From the NCBI RefSeq assembly GCF_000761155.1, contig NZ_CP009533.1:2356001-2420000 (forward strand): a stretch of 64,000 nt of DNA. The letters run 5' to 3'. Positions 1 through 9,132 of the stretch are shown here, piece by piece (within the stretch, counting starts at the first letter, position 1; each line of letters begins with the position of its first letter). The stretch comes from Pseudomonas rhizosphaerae. GTDB taxonomy: Bacteria; Pseudomonadota; Gammaproteobacteria; Pseudomonadales; Pseudomonadaceae. The translations under genes were made by a program, and so were the position numbers. The notes under the pieces were generated by a model. That model searched no databases. It worked only from the letters and a program-made list of their open reading frames with translations, and was not told where the DNA came from.

Positions 1-633
1 GGCCTGTTCGCACTGCGCAGCCTCAACAACGATCAGTACCATGCCCTGTTTGGCTGGGTGTCCGTGGCGATGCTGGCAGGCATCGTGATCATGCTGGCGA
101 CGTTGAACCCGCGTTCGTTGCTGTATCAGATGGTCGCCGCGCTGGGCTGCATTGCCATGGGCGCGCTGCTGGCGTGCTTCAGCAACGGTTCGGTTCGCCC
201 GCAGGATCTGATCGTGTCCCAGTGCCTGATCGGCTTCGGTGCCACGCTGTTCGTCGGCCCAGCGCTGCTCTACAGCGTCTCGCAGGTGCTGAAACAGGGT
301 CCGCAGGTACTGGTGCCGACCGTGTTGATTTTCGCCGCCACGCAGAACCTGGGCAGTGTGATTGGCTCGGCCCTGCTGAACAGCGTCCAGTACGCAACGC
401 AACGCTATGCGATCTCCGGTTATGCCAATCGCCTGAGCGCAACCGATCCGCGCATCGATCCGTCGGCGCTTTCAACGCTCAGCAGCCAGGTGAGCCGACA
501 GGCCAGTGTGATCGGCTACCTCAATAGCTTTCGCCTGGTATTGGTGATTGCACTGGCCGCCACACTGGTGGTGCTGGCCGCCGCGGCTTATTCCAGCTAC
601 TCCAATCGCCATCCAAAGAGGAAACCCACGTGA
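1..633 (+). CDS. MFS drug exporter, DHA2/EmrB type (C-terminal part)
   Basis: The reading frame is open from the first base and ends at a TGA at 631-633, so the gene starts before the window and about 210 residues are seen. The visible part has several long hydrophobic helices and the Q-N-L-G-S segment in a late helix that is common in 14-TM DHA2 exporters. It ends with a short basic cytoplasmic tail. Its last four bases (GTGA) overlap the start of a membrane-fusion adaptor gene, the usual emrB-emrA type pairing. By family it would be the inner-membrane proton antiporter of a tripartite efflux pump; the exported compound cannot be read from this fragment. Confidence 0.85.
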   Translation, partial: GLFALRSLNNDQYHALFGWVSVAMLAGIVIMLATLNPRSLLYQMVAALGCIAMGALLACFSNGSVRPQDLIVSQCLIGFGATLFVGPALLYSVSQVLKQGPQVLVPTVLIFAATQNLGSVIGSALLNSVQYATQRYAISGYANRLSATDPRIDPSALSTLSSQVSRQASVIGYLNSFRLVLVIALAATLVVLAAAAYSSYSNRHPKRKPT

Positions 634-1730
634 GCAAGGACTCTCCTTCCGAGTCGTCACCGTCCGAGTCGTCTGACGATACCTGGAAGCCTGCCAAGCC
701 CAGCCTGATCCAGCTCGGTGCAATTGCCCTGGTTGCGTTGCTGGCGGTGACGTTGGTGCTTTACATATGGCGTTTCTTTCCCTTCAGCGATGACGGTCCC
801 TATACCGATAACGCTTACGTGCGTGGCTATGTCACGACTCTCGCACCGGAGGTCTCAGGGCACCTCACCAACGTGCTGGTCAAGGACTATGAAACCGTCC
901 ACGAAGGCCAGCTGCTGGCGCAGATCGACCCCGCCAGTTACGCCGCCAGTGTCGAGCAGGCGGTCGCCGACCTCGACGCCGCCAAGAGCGACCTGGCCAA
1001 TAACGCTCAGTCTCAAGCGTCCGCCGTGGCGACCTTGAGTGCACGCCAGGCGGCACTCGGCACCGCCAATGCAGAATTGCTTCGCGCCCAAGGGGATTAC
1101 GCCCGCAGCGAAGCGCTGGTCAAGGAAGGTGGGGTGTCCATCCAGGAAAGGGACACCGCGCTGGCGGCGTTGCGCAGTGCCAAAGGCGCGCTCGCCGAAG
1201 CGCAGGCCAATATCAAGGTGGCGCGCGCCGACGTGCGTACCCAAGAGGTGGCGGCACAGGGGTTGAATGCCAAAGTGCAGCAGGCCAAAGCGGCGCTGGA
1301 CTCGGCCCGGATACAGCTCTCCAGGACACGAATCGTGGCGCCGGCTGACGGTCAGCTCGGCCGTGTCGAATCCCATGTCGGCCGCTACGTCGGCGCCGGT
1401 ACTGCACTGTTCAGCCTGGTCGAAACGGACCGCTGGGTAATTGCCGATTACAAGGAAGCGCAGACCCATGGCATCACCCTCGGCCAGACCGCGCACTTCG
1501 AGGTCGATGCCCTTCCCGGCACGACGTTCACCGGCATCGTTGAGCGGATGGCCCCGGCTACCGGCCTGGAATTCTCGGCAATGACTGCCGACAACGGCAC
1601 CGGTAACTTCGTCAAGGTGCCCCAGCGCTTGGGCGTACGCATTGCCATCGACCGTGATCAGCCGCTGTTCGAGCGTTTGCGTCCGGGGATGTCGGTGGAG
1701 ATGCGGGTGGATACGGACGGTGGCGAGTGA
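630..1730 (+). CDS. HlyD/EmrA-family periplasmic adaptor
   Basis: This 366-residue protein starts with GTG at 630, overlapping the stop of the exporter gene by four bases, so the two are translationally coupled. It has a short acidic cytoplasmic N-terminus, one membrane helix at about residues 30-50, a lipoyl-like half around residues 65-110, a long Ala/Gln-rich coiled-coil hairpin (about 110-230), and a beta-barrel domain after it (R-I-V-A-P-A-D-G). This is the normal order in EmrA-type adaptors, which link an inner-membrane MFS exporter to a TolC-like outer-membrane channel. No outer-membrane factor gene follows, so the pump must borrow one. Confidence 0.92.
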   Translation: MSKDSPSESSPSESSDDTWKPAKPSLIQLGAIALVALLAVTLVLYIWRFFPFSDDGPYTDNAYVRGYVTTLAPEVSGHLTNVLVKDYETVHEGQLLAQIDPASYAASVEQAVADLDAAKSDLANNAQSQASAVATLSARQAALGTANAELLRAQGDYARSEALVKEGGVSIQERDTALAALRSAKGALAEAQANIKVARADVRTQEVAAQGLNAKVQQAKAALDSARIQLSRTRIVAPADGQLGRVESHVGRYVGAGTALFSLVETDRWVIADYKEAQTHGITLGQTAHFEVDALPGTTFTGIVERMAPATGLEFSAMTADNGTGNFVKVPQRLGVRIAIDRDQPLFERLRPGMSVEMRVDTDGGE

Positions 1731-1826
1731 GCCAGAGATCAGGCGCCATGTCCGACTCACACTTTGCTCTCTTCGAAACACCCAGGCTGATCAACTTGCT
1801 TTGGAGTTACTAGATCGGCTCGCCTA

Positions 1827-2705
1827 CTACCATTTCATCTCACCTTTTGCGACCTTGGCACTGAGTTCCAGTGACGACTCATCGCCCAACGCCGGATAGT
1901 GTGCCTTCATCGCCGCGACCAACGCGGTCGAGTCCTTGGCTTTGACTGTCTCGGCATCGAAGGTTTTTATGTAGTCCGCCGTGAAGCGTGCCGCGTCGAT
2001 TGCGTTGCGTTCACCGGGCAGAAAGTGGCCGGGGATGATGGTCACAGGCTTGAGTTTCTCGATATGGGCCAGCGTGGCCAGCCAGTCGGCGTGGGATTTC
2101 GCACTTTGTGTGTCGGCCATCCAGACGTGGATGTTGTTAGAAAGCACGACGCCGCCAAGTACCGTTTTGGTTGACGGTATCCAGACGAAGGTACGCTCGG
2201 GTTGCGGGCCGTCCAGGCCGATGATCTGCAGCTGTCGGCCTTCCAGTTCGAGACGGTTGCCTTCCAGCACCTGCGGCACGATGAGTTTGCCTGGACCACC
2301 GTCGCCCATTTGGGGCCCCCAATAGGCCAGCTTGCTGTCCTTGGTTTGCTTGATGTGCGCGACGGTCTGCGCGGTCGCTAGCACTTTTGCCTTGGGAAAG
2401 GCCTCGGTGATGGTTTGCAGGCCGAAGTAGTAATCGGGATCGCCGTGACTGATGTAGATGGCAGTCAGTGTTTTCCCGCTCTGGTGGATGCGTTTGAGCA
2501 GTTCTTCGGCCTGCGGCCGGGCAAATTGTGCGTCGACCAGCACCGCCTCCTTCTCGCCGGTGACGAGTACCGAAGACACCGGAAAAATCGCCTCCGGGCC
2601 CGGATTGTAGACCTCTACGCGCAGAGGTTCTGCGGCCAGGGCCGCGCCTGCGCCCCCCAGCAGGATCAGGCTGGCAAACACACGTCGTGCGATGAATCGG
2701 ATCAT
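1827..2705 (-). CDS. Exported MBL-fold metallo-hydrolase
   Basis: This 292-residue protein begins with a signal peptide (Met-Ile-Arg-Phe, hydrophobic core, A-L-A-A cleavage site near residue 24). The body is a metallo-beta-lactamase fold. The usual HxHxDH metal motif is replaced by S-H-G-D-P-D-Y at about residues 85-91, and a later metal-type His lies in I-I-P-G-H-F near residue 227. Because the change is compact and the rest of the fold is intact, it probably marks a subfamily rather than decay. The gene stands alone and is convergent with the exporter pair. The substrate is unknown; a role in hydrolysing a periplasmic ester or lactone is only a guess. Confidence 0.8.
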   Translation of the reverse strand: MIRFIARRVFASLILLGGAGAALAAEPLRVEVYNPGPEAIFPVSSVLVTGEKEAVLVDAQFARPQAEELLKRIHQSGKTLTAIYISHGDPDYYFGLQTITEAFPKAKVLATAQTVAHIKQTKDSKLAYWGPQMGDGGPGKLIVPQVLEGNRLELEGRQLQIIGLDGPQPERTFVWIPSTKTVLGGVVLSNNIHVWMADTQSAKSHADWLATLAHIEKLKPVTIIPGHFLPGERNAIDAARFTADYIKTFDAETVKAKDSTALVAAMKAHYPALGDESSLELSAKVAKGEMKW

Positions 2706-3227
2706 GGAAATTCCATCTCGAGGGTTAAGGTGGATGGAGGTTAGATGAGATTTATCGCTCGAAAACAGTAGATTTGCAGCATATTTGTTTCAGGAAATAA
2801 GCCTAATCGCGGGATTACGTCACAAGCTTGCCATGCCGTGTATGTATCTCGCAGGCACGTATCGGCGGTATTGCGTGCGATGCTGGACTTCCTGGTCGTA
2901 CGGTTTTCGGAAGAGCCTGGGCGGGATAGCGCAGTGGGCGGAAGCGAATCGTCAATAGCGAAAGTATGATCCGCTACATCGCAAAGTGTTGAATCACTGT
3001 TGCGCAGCAAACAGTACTTCAATATATAGCTAAAACTCAGCTCGCTATTCCACCATGGAAGTTGCAGCAGCATTTATATTTCTATTCAATCTAAGCACGC
3101 CATGTATGGCGGGGGCTTCAACAAACTATCGCTGCTCTTTGTGTCAGATCCCTGCGCGCTAATACAGCACTTATCTTTCAGTGCTGCAGGGCCGACCTAC
3201 CTCTTATCTGGATCTCGGATACCAACC
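2706..3227. other. Intergenic region, 522 bp, no supported gene
   Basis: This gap separates two divergently oriented units (the MBL-fold gene and the homocysteine methyltransferase operon) and should hold both promoters. It is noticeably richer in A and T than the flanking genes. A 110-codon frame on the minus strand (2741-3073) has no family features and no good ribosome site and was not accepted. No clear operator palindrome was seen. Confidence 0.5.
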
Positions 3228-4154
3228 ATGGCCAAACAGCTTCAAATTCTCGACGGCGGTATGGGCCGTGAGTTGTCGCGCAATGGCGCACCGTTTCGGC
3301 AGCCGGAATGGTCAGCGCTGGCGCTGATCGAGGCACCTGAATATGTGCGGCAGGCCCACGATGCTTTCATCGAGGCCGGTGCGCAGATCATCACGACCAA
3401 CAGCTACGCCGTGGTGCCCTTTCACGTCGGCGATGTGCGCTTCGAACGCGACGGTGCAGCACTGGCGCGTCTGGCGGGCACGATTGCCCGTGACGCTGCC
3501 GATGCCACTGCACACAGCGTTCGGGTTGCAGGGTCGTTGCCTCCTGCGCTCGGTTCGTATCGTCCGGATTTGTTCGAGCCCGTGCAGGCAGCCAGAATTC
3601 TTCAGGTGCTGATTGATGCCTTGAGTGACCAGGTCGATCTGTGGCTGGCCGAGACCCAGAGCTCCATTGCCGAGGTGCGGCTGGTCGCCGAGTTGCTCAA
3701 GGACGACCCACGTCCGCGCTGGTTTTCCTTCACGCTGGATGATGCACTCAATGCTCAGGGTAAGGCTCAACTGCGCTCCGGGGAAAGCATCACTGCAGCC
3801 GTAGCCGCTGCGACGCAGCTGGACGCGGCGGCCATTCTGTTCAACTGCAGCCCGCCCGAAGTCATGAGTGCGGCCCTGCTCGAAGCGGGCGCCCAAAGTA
3901 GGCCTGCGTTGGGTATCTATGCCAACGCCTTCGAACCGTCGGATCAGAAACGTGGAGCCAACGTCGGCCTCAGTGCAATGCGGCGGGACACCGAGCCGAA
4001 CAACTATCTACGCTGGGCTCAGGAGTGGGTCGCCCAAGGGGCCAGTATCGTCGGCGGCTGCTGTGGCATCGGCCCGGAACACATTCACGCGCTATCGACC
4101 GCCCTGGTCGACGCTGACCTTGCCCCCGCTGCACAGGATGCCTTGCATGTTTGA
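3228..4154 (+). CDS. Homocysteine S-methyltransferase family protein
   Basis: The product is a 308-residue TIM barrel of the BHMT/MmuM family. It starts with the typical I-L-D-G-G-M-G-R-E segment and carries the three zinc-ligand cysteines: one in F-N-C-S near residue 207 and a pair in G-G-C-C-G near residue 279. The ATG at 3228 is preferred over an in-frame start at 3102, which would add 42 residues that do not belong to the fold. Enzymes of this family move a methyl group from a donor such as S-methylmethionine or a betaine to homocysteine, giving methionine. The gene overlaps the next one by 8 bases, so the ABC importer behind it probably brings in the methyl donor or a related compound. 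Confidence 0.88.
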   Translation: MAKQLQILDGGMGRELSRNGAPFRQPEWSALALIEAPEYVRQAHDAFIEAGAQIITTNSYAVVPFHVGDVRFERDGAALARLAGTIARDAADATAHSVRVAGSLPPALGSYRPDLFEPVQAARILQVLIDALSDQVDLWLAETQSSIAEVRLVAELLKDDPRPRWFSFTLDDALNAQGKAQLRSGESITAAVAAATQLDAAAILFNCSPPEVMSAALLEAGAQSRPALGIYANAFEPSDQKRGANVGLSAMRRDTEPNNYLRWAQEWVAQGASIVGGCCGIGPEHIHALSTALVDADLAPAAQDALHV

Positions 4155-5691
4155 TCGTCGTTCTTTCATCAAGGGCACCAGCGCGGCGGCCATGACGGCG
4201 GCGATGGCCTCTGCCTGGCCGTTGCGTTCCTTCGCACAGGACAGCCTGGAACCGAAAAAAGGCGGGCATCTGGTTGTCGGGTTGGACAACGCCTCCACCA
4301 CCGACCGCCTCGACCCTGCCTTCTGGTTCGAAAGCTGGATGTACGTCACCGGCAGCCAGTTGTTCAACGCACTGGTGGAAGTCGATGACACCGGAGCCAT
4401 CGTTCCCTCACTCGCCGAATCCTGGTCCAGCGCCGATGGTGGTCGCAAGTGGGTGCTGAACATTCGCCAAGGCGTGCAATTCCACGATGGCCGGTCGCTG
4501 AGCGCAAAAGACGTCGTGTGGTCGCTCAATCACCACCGCGACGAGAAATCGTCGTCGCCCGTCAAGGTGTATCTGGAGCCGGTCACGGACTTGCGGGCCA
4601 GCGCCGAGCACGAAGTCACCATCACGCTGGCAGATCCGAACGTCGAGTTCATCGCATTGCTTTCGGCGGTCCATTTCGTGATCACTGCCGAAAACGAACC
4701 CTTCGAAAAAGCCATCGGTACCGGGGCCTTCATCCTGGAAAACTTCCAGCCGGGCGTGCGCATGCTGGTCAAGCGCAACCCCAATCACTGGAACCCTTCC
4801 CGCGGCCACGTCGATTCGGTCGAAACCCTGGCCATGAATGATTCGACCGCGAGGGTGGCGGCGCTGGTCAGCGGTTCGGTGCAGATCATCAATCGCGTCA
4901 ACCCACGCATTGTCGGTCGCATCGAAAAGATGCCATCGATCCAGCTGATCCGCGACAAGGACAGTCAGATCTTCACGCTGCCGGGCCTGGCCAATGTCGC
5001 ACCGTTCGATTCCCTTGATGGGCGGCTGGCGCTCAAGTACGCCGTGGATCGGCAGCAGTTGATCTATACGGTGTTGGGCGGTTATGGCTCGTTGGGCAAC
5101 GACAACCCGGTTTTCCCCTCGAACCGGTATTTCGCCAAGGACATTCCGCAACGGCTCTACGATCCCGATCGCGCGCGCTTTCACTGGCAAAAGGCGGGCT
5201 TCTCCGGCCCGCTCACGCTCCACGCGGCGGATGCCGGTTTTCCGGGCGCCGTAGATGCCGCTCAGTTGTATCAACAGTCGGCGCAGAAAGCCGGTATTCC
5301 CCTGGCCATCGAGCGCGTACCCAACGACGCCTTCTGGACCGATACCTGGCTGAAGAAGCCATTCTGCACCTCCAACTGGGGCGCGCGGCCCACTGCCGAT
5401 GCGCTGCTGTCCATGGTGTTCACCAGCAATGCGCCGTGGAACGAATCGGCCTGGCGGGTCCCGGCGTTCGATCAGCTGGTCAAGGCTGCGCGCGGCGAAA
5501 CCGATGAAGACAAACGTCGCCAGATCTACCACGACATCCAGCTGATGCTAGTGGACCAAAGCAGTGAAATCATCCCGCTGTACGCCGACGCGCTGGCGGC
5601 CACACGCAGCAATGTGAAAGGTTTCAGTTCGGTGCCTGGTGTGCCGCTGAGCGGCAACCGCGCCGCCGAAAAAGTCTGGCTGGAAGGATAG
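4147..5691 (+). CDS. Peptide/opine-type ABC transporter substrate-binding protein (Tat-exported)
   Basis: This 514-residue protein belongs to the SBP_bac_5 (DppA/OppA-like) family. It begins with a twin-arginine signal (D-R-R-S-F-I-K-G) followed by an alanine-rich hydrophobic stretch ending at S-F-A-Q near residue 31, so it is exported folded. The conserved cluster-5 segments are present, including L-N-I-R-Q-G-V-Q-F-H-D-G and S-A-K-D-V-V-W-S. The start at 4147 lies inside the end of the methyltransferase gene, which suggests coupled translation; the frame is also open upstream but that part is antisense-like shadow. It is the binding component of the importer encoded by the next three genes. 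Confidence 0.92.
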   Translation: MFDRRSFIKGTSAAAMTAAMASAWPLRSFAQDSLEPKKGGHLVVGLDNASTTDRLDPAFWFESWMYVTGSQLFNALVEVDDTGAIVPSLAESWSSADGGRKWVLNIRQGVQFHDGRSLSAKDVVWSLNHHRDEKSSSPVKVYLEPVTDLRASAEHEVTITLADPNVEFIALLSAVHFVITAENEPFEKAIGTGAFILENFQPGVRMLVKRNPNHWNPSRGHVDSVETLAMNDSTARVAALVSGSVQIINRVNPRIVGRIEKMPSIQLIRDKDSQIFTLPGLANVAPFDSLDGRLALKYAVDRQQLIYTVLGGYGSLGNDNPVFPSNRYFAKDIPQRLYDPDRARFHWQKAGFSGPLTLHAADAGFPGAVDAAQLYQQSAQKAGIPLAIERVPNDAFWTDTWLKKPFCTSNWGARPTADALLSMVFTSNAPWNESAWRVPAFDQLVKAARGETDEDKRRQIYHDIQLMLVDQSSEIIPLYADALAATRSNVKGFSSVPGVPLSGNRAAEKVWLEG

Positions 5692-5696
5692 ACACC

Positions 5697-6692
5697 ATGT
5701 CTGCAACATTGCCCATTACTGCAGGCGCAAAGGGGCAAAGCGTGCTGGCGAGCATGATCGCGCGACGGCTGGTGGCCGGCTTGGTCATGCTGCTGGCCAC
5801 CTCGCTGTTGATCTTCATCGGCCTGAACCTGCTGCCCGGCGACACCGCCACCGCGATCCTCGGTCAGTCCGCGACACCTGCGGCGATCCAGACGCTAAAG
5901 CTGCAACTGGGGCTGGATCAGCCGGCGGGCTGGCGGTATCTGCACTGGCTGGGCGGAATCCTGCAGGGCGACTTCGGCATCAGCCTGACTTCACGGGAAA
6001 ACATTTCCGTTGCGCTCTCGCAACGGCTGCAGAACACCTTGTTCCTCGCCGGCAGCACGGCGCTGGTGGCGGTGCCCCTGGCGCTGCTCATGGGTCTGGT
6101 TTCGGTCCGTTTTCACGGCGGCTGGATCGACGGGCTGCTGAACCTGTTGAGCCGGATGACCGTGGCCTTGCCGGAGTTTTTCTCGGGCTATCTGCTGATT
6201 TTCGTCTTCTCCATGACCCTTGCCTGGCTGCCCAGCAACAGCAGCGTGCAGGTGGGCATGCCGCTGTCGGAGCGGTTGCTGGCGATCGTGCTGCCTGGGG
6301 CCACGCTGGTGCTGGCCGTGCTCGGCCACATGAGCAACATGACCCGCGCAGCATTGCTCAGCGCCCAGCGCAGCAGCTATGTCGACACCGCCGTGCTCAA
6401 GGGCCTCTCGCCTATGCGGGTGTTGTGGCGCCATGTGCTGCCCAACGCCTGGGGACCGATCATCAATGTCATCGTGCTGAATCTGGCGTACCTGATGGTC
6501 GGTGTGGTGATCGTGGAAAACGTTTTCGTGTATCCCGGCTTGGGCCAATACCTCGTCGACAGCATCGCCAAGCGCGACGTGCCGGTCGTACAGGGCTGTG
6601 CGTTGGTCCTGGCTGCCCTCTACATCCTGCTCAACCTGTTCGCCGATGTGGTCGCGCTGTTGACCAATCCCCGCCTACGCCACGGAAACTAG
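5697..6692 (+). CDS. ABC transporter permease, DppB type
   Basis: This 331-residue inner-membrane protein has about six helices and the DppB/OppB layout: an N-terminal helix, a periplasmic loop with G-L-D-Q-P near residue 75, and a permease core with an EAA-like loop (residues about 225-245). The ATG at 5697 follows the binding-protein stop by five bases; a second in-frame ATG about 19 codons later is also possible because the first residues are not typical. It forms the membrane channel with the next gene product. Confidence 0.92.
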   Translation: MSATLPITAGAKGQSVLASMIARRLVAGLVMLLATSLLIFIGLNLLPGDTATAILGQSATPAAIQTLKLQLGLDQPAGWRYLHWLGGILQGDFGISLTSRENISVALSQRLQNTLFLAGSTALVAVPLALLMGLVSVRFHGGWIDGLLNLLSRMTVALPEFFSGYLLIFVFSMTLAWLPSNSSVQVGMPLSERLLAIVLPGATLVLAVLGHMSNMTRAALLSAQRSSYVDTAVLKGLSPMRVLWRHVLPNAWGPIINVIVLNLAYLMVGVVIVENVFVYPGLGQYLVDSIAKRDVPVVQGCALVLAALYILLNLFADVVALLTNPRLRHGN

Positions 6693-6695
6693 TCC

Positions 6696-7517
6696 ATGCC
6701 CGCTCCAAGAATCATTCACGTGCCCGGCATCGTCGGTCTGATCCTGTTCGTGGCCATTGCCCTCCTCGCACCCTGGCTGGCGCCTCACTCCCCCGATCAG
6801 GTGATCGGCTCCGCATGGGACCTGCCGTCGGCTCTTGCACCCCTGGGCACCGACAACCTAGGTCGCGACCTGCTGTCACGGTTGATCTGGGGTACGCGCA
6901 CTTCATTGTCGGTGACCGCCGCCGCGGCGGTGGTGGCCTTCGTGTGTGGCACGACGCTGGGTTTCATCGCCGGCGCTGCAGGTGGCTGGATCGACCAACT
7001 AATCTCGCGGGTCAACGATGTGCTCATGGCCATACCCACGTTGATTCTGGCGTTGGTCATTCTGGCAACGCTGCCCAAGACCCTGGGTGTGATCATTCTG
7101 GTGCTCGGGGTGCTGGAGGCCACCCGTATCCTGCGCGTGGCCCGCGCCGTCGCCGTGGACATCGCCGCCATGGAGTTCATCGATGTAGCGCGCATGCGCG
7201 GTGAGCGCCTGGGCTGGATTCTGTTGCGGGAGATCCTGCCCAATGCGTTGCCGATCCTGATTGCAGAGTTCGCCCTGCGGTTCGTGCTCATTCTGCTGTT
7301 TCTTTCCGCGCTGTCGTTCCTGGGTCTTGGTATCCAACCTCCCACTGCCGATTGGGGCGGCCTGGCCCGGGACAACAAGGACGGTGTCCTGTTCGGGGTC
7401 TGGGCAGCGCTGGTGCCGGGTGCGGCGATCGCCGCGTTGGCGCTGTGCATCAATACCCTGGCCGACTGGCTGCTGGGGAGCAACACCAGGCAATGGGGAG
7501 CTCGCAAGCATGGTTAA
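6696..7517 (+). CDS. ABC transporter permease, DppC type
   Basis: This 273-residue permease is the DppC/OppC partner. It has the L-G-T-D-N-L-G-R-D segment that is a hallmark of DppC-type permeases, at about residues 48-56, and an EAA loop (A-R-M-R-G-E) near residue 165. It starts three bases after the first permease gene and overlaps the ATPase gene by eight bases, so all parts of the importer are tightly linked. Confidence 0.93.
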   Translation: MPAPRIIHVPGIVGLILFVAIALLAPWLAPHSPDQVIGSAWDLPSALAPLGTDNLGRDLLSRLIWGTRTSLSVTAAAAVVAFVCGTTLGFIAGAAGGWIDQLISRVNDVLMAIPTLILALVILATLPKTLGVIILVLGVLEATRILRVARAVAVDIAAMEFIDVARMRGERLGWILLREILPNALPILIAEFALRFVLILLFLSALSFLGLGIQPPTADWGGLARDNKDGVLFGVWAALVPGAAIAALALCINTLADWLLGSNTRQWGARKHG

Positions 7518-9123
7518 TTTCCCACCCGTCGCAACGGCGCCGCTGTTGCGTGTCGAGCAGCTGCGCATCGCTGCCAGGGGCGAGCCTGGTCGGCTGTTGG
7601 TCGACGACGTCTGCTTCAGCCTCGAGGCAGGCGAAGTGCTTGGCTTGATTGGCGAATCGGGGGCGGGCAAGTCGACCATTGGGCAGGCCCTGCTGGGTCA
7701 TTTGCGCGAAGGGATGGCAGTTGCTGGCGGACGTATCCTGTTCGAAGGGCGCGACCTTCTGCACCTGTCGGAACCCGAGTTGCGCCGAATTCGCGGCAAG
7801 CGCATTGCCTACGTCGCTCAATCCGCCGGATCGGCGTTCAATCCAGCCCTTACCATCGGAGACCAGGTGATCGAGGCCGCGCAACTGCACGGGCTGATGG
7901 ACGCTCAAACCGCCAAGGCGCGGGCACTGGAGCTGTTCGCCCAGTTCTCGCTGCCGCAGCCTGAGGCGTTCTTTTCACGCTATCCGCACCAGGTCTCGGG
8001 CGGGCAACTGCAACGCGCGATGATCGCCATGGCCCTGTGCAGTTCGCCGCAGTTGATCGTTTTCGACGAACCGACCACCGCACTGGACGTCGTCACCCAA
8101 CTGGGGATTCTGCAAGCGATCGCTCAAGTGATTCGCCAGGCAGGTGTTGCGGCGATCTATATCAGCCACGATCTGGCGGTGGTCGCACAACTGGCTGACC
8201 AGATCATGGTGCTGCGTCATGGGCGATGCGTGGAACATGGCACCACCGAGCAGATCCTCCAGCGTCCGGCGCAGGGCTACACCCGGGATCTGCTCAATGC
8301 CGGGCGCGCGGGCCGTATGTTGGGTAGCACAGATGCCGCAGCCTCTGAGCTGCTGGTCATCCGCTCGCTGACCGCAAGCTACCGGCAGCGACCGGTGCTC
8401 AACGATCTCTCACTGCGTCTATGCAAAGGACGCACGCTGGCGCTGATCGGTGAATCCGGATCGGGCAAGTCGACCTTGGGCAGAGCTATCTGTGGCCTGC
8501 TCGGCGACGTGGGCGGTTCGATGACGCTCAACGGCGCGACGCTGCCCTTTGACCTGCGTCGGCGAAGCCGTGACCATCTGCAGCAGATCCAGATGGTCCA
8601 TCAGATTCCAGACAACGCACTGAACCCCAGACTCTGCATTGGCGATCAACTGGAGCGCGCCGTGCAGATATTCACCGGGCTCAGCCGACCGCTAAGGCAA
8701 CGGCGCGTGGCCGAACTGCTTGAACAGGTCGGTCTACATGCCGGCATTGCGAAGCGACTTCCGCACACCCTTTCCGGTGGGCAGAAACAACGCGTTTGCA
8801 TCGCCCGGGCTCTGGCCGCAGAACCCGCTCTGATCATCTGCGATGAACCGACCTCGGCCCTCGACCCACTGGTTGCCATCGACGTGTTGGCATTGCTGCG
8901 ACGGCTGCAGACTGAAACGGGCGTGTCCTATCTGTTCATCACCCATGACCTGCACGTCGCCAGGGAAATTGCCCATGAGGTCGCCGTGCTACGCGACGGA
9001 GGCATCGTTCGGCATGGCCGTACGGCTGAAGCGCTCAGCGCACCTCTGGACGACTACACCCGGCGCCTGGTCGAAGCCGTGCCGCAGATGCGGCAGGACT
9101 GGCTGATGCAGAGGGCCGGGTGA
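7510..9123 (+). CDS. ABC transporter ATPase, fused DppD-DppF type
   Basis: The product has 537 residues and contains two complete ATPase modules, equal to DppD and DppF joined. The first has Walker A G-E-S-G-A-G-K-S-T near residue 50 and signature V-S-G-G-Q; the second has G-E-S-G-S-G-K-S-T near residue 317 and L-S-G-G-Q-K-Q. Both Walker B motifs end in D-E-P. The ATG at 7510 overlaps the permease stop, and a longer in-frame extension to 7261 is only a shadow of the permease gene. It powers import of the substrate captured by the Tat-exported binding protein. The importer therefore has all its parts. Confidence 0.93.
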   Translation: MVNFPPVATAPLLRVEQLRIAARGEPGRLLVDDVCFSLEAGEVLGLIGESGAGKSTIGQALLGHLREGMAVAGGRILFEGRDLLHLSEPELRRIRGKRIAYVAQSAGSAFNPALTIGDQVIEAAQLHGLMDAQTAKARALELFAQFSLPQPEAFFSRYPHQVSGGQLQRAMIAMALCSSPQLIVFDEPTTALDVVTQLGILQAIAQVIRQAGVAAIYISHDLAVVAQLADQIMVLRHGRCVEHGTTEQILQRPAQGYTRDLLNAGRAGRMLGSTDAAASELLVIRSLTASYRQRPVLNDLSLRLCKGRTLALIGESGSGKSTLGRAICGLLGDVGGSMTLNGATLPFDLRRRSRDHLQQIQMVHQIPDNALNPRLCIGDQLERAVQIFTGLSRPLRQRRVAELLEQVGLHAGIAKRLPHTLSGGQKQRVCIARALAAEPALIICDEPTSALDPLVAIDVLALLRRLQTETGVSYLFITHDLHVAREIAHEVAVLRDGGIVRHGRTAEALSAPLDDYTRRLVEAVPQMRQDWLMQRAG

Positions 9124-9132
9124 CTTGACGGT

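Noticed and set aside
2741..3073. 110-codon minus-strand frame in the gap before the methyltransferase
   Set aside because: No ribosome site, mixed composition and no family features; it lies in a promoter region.
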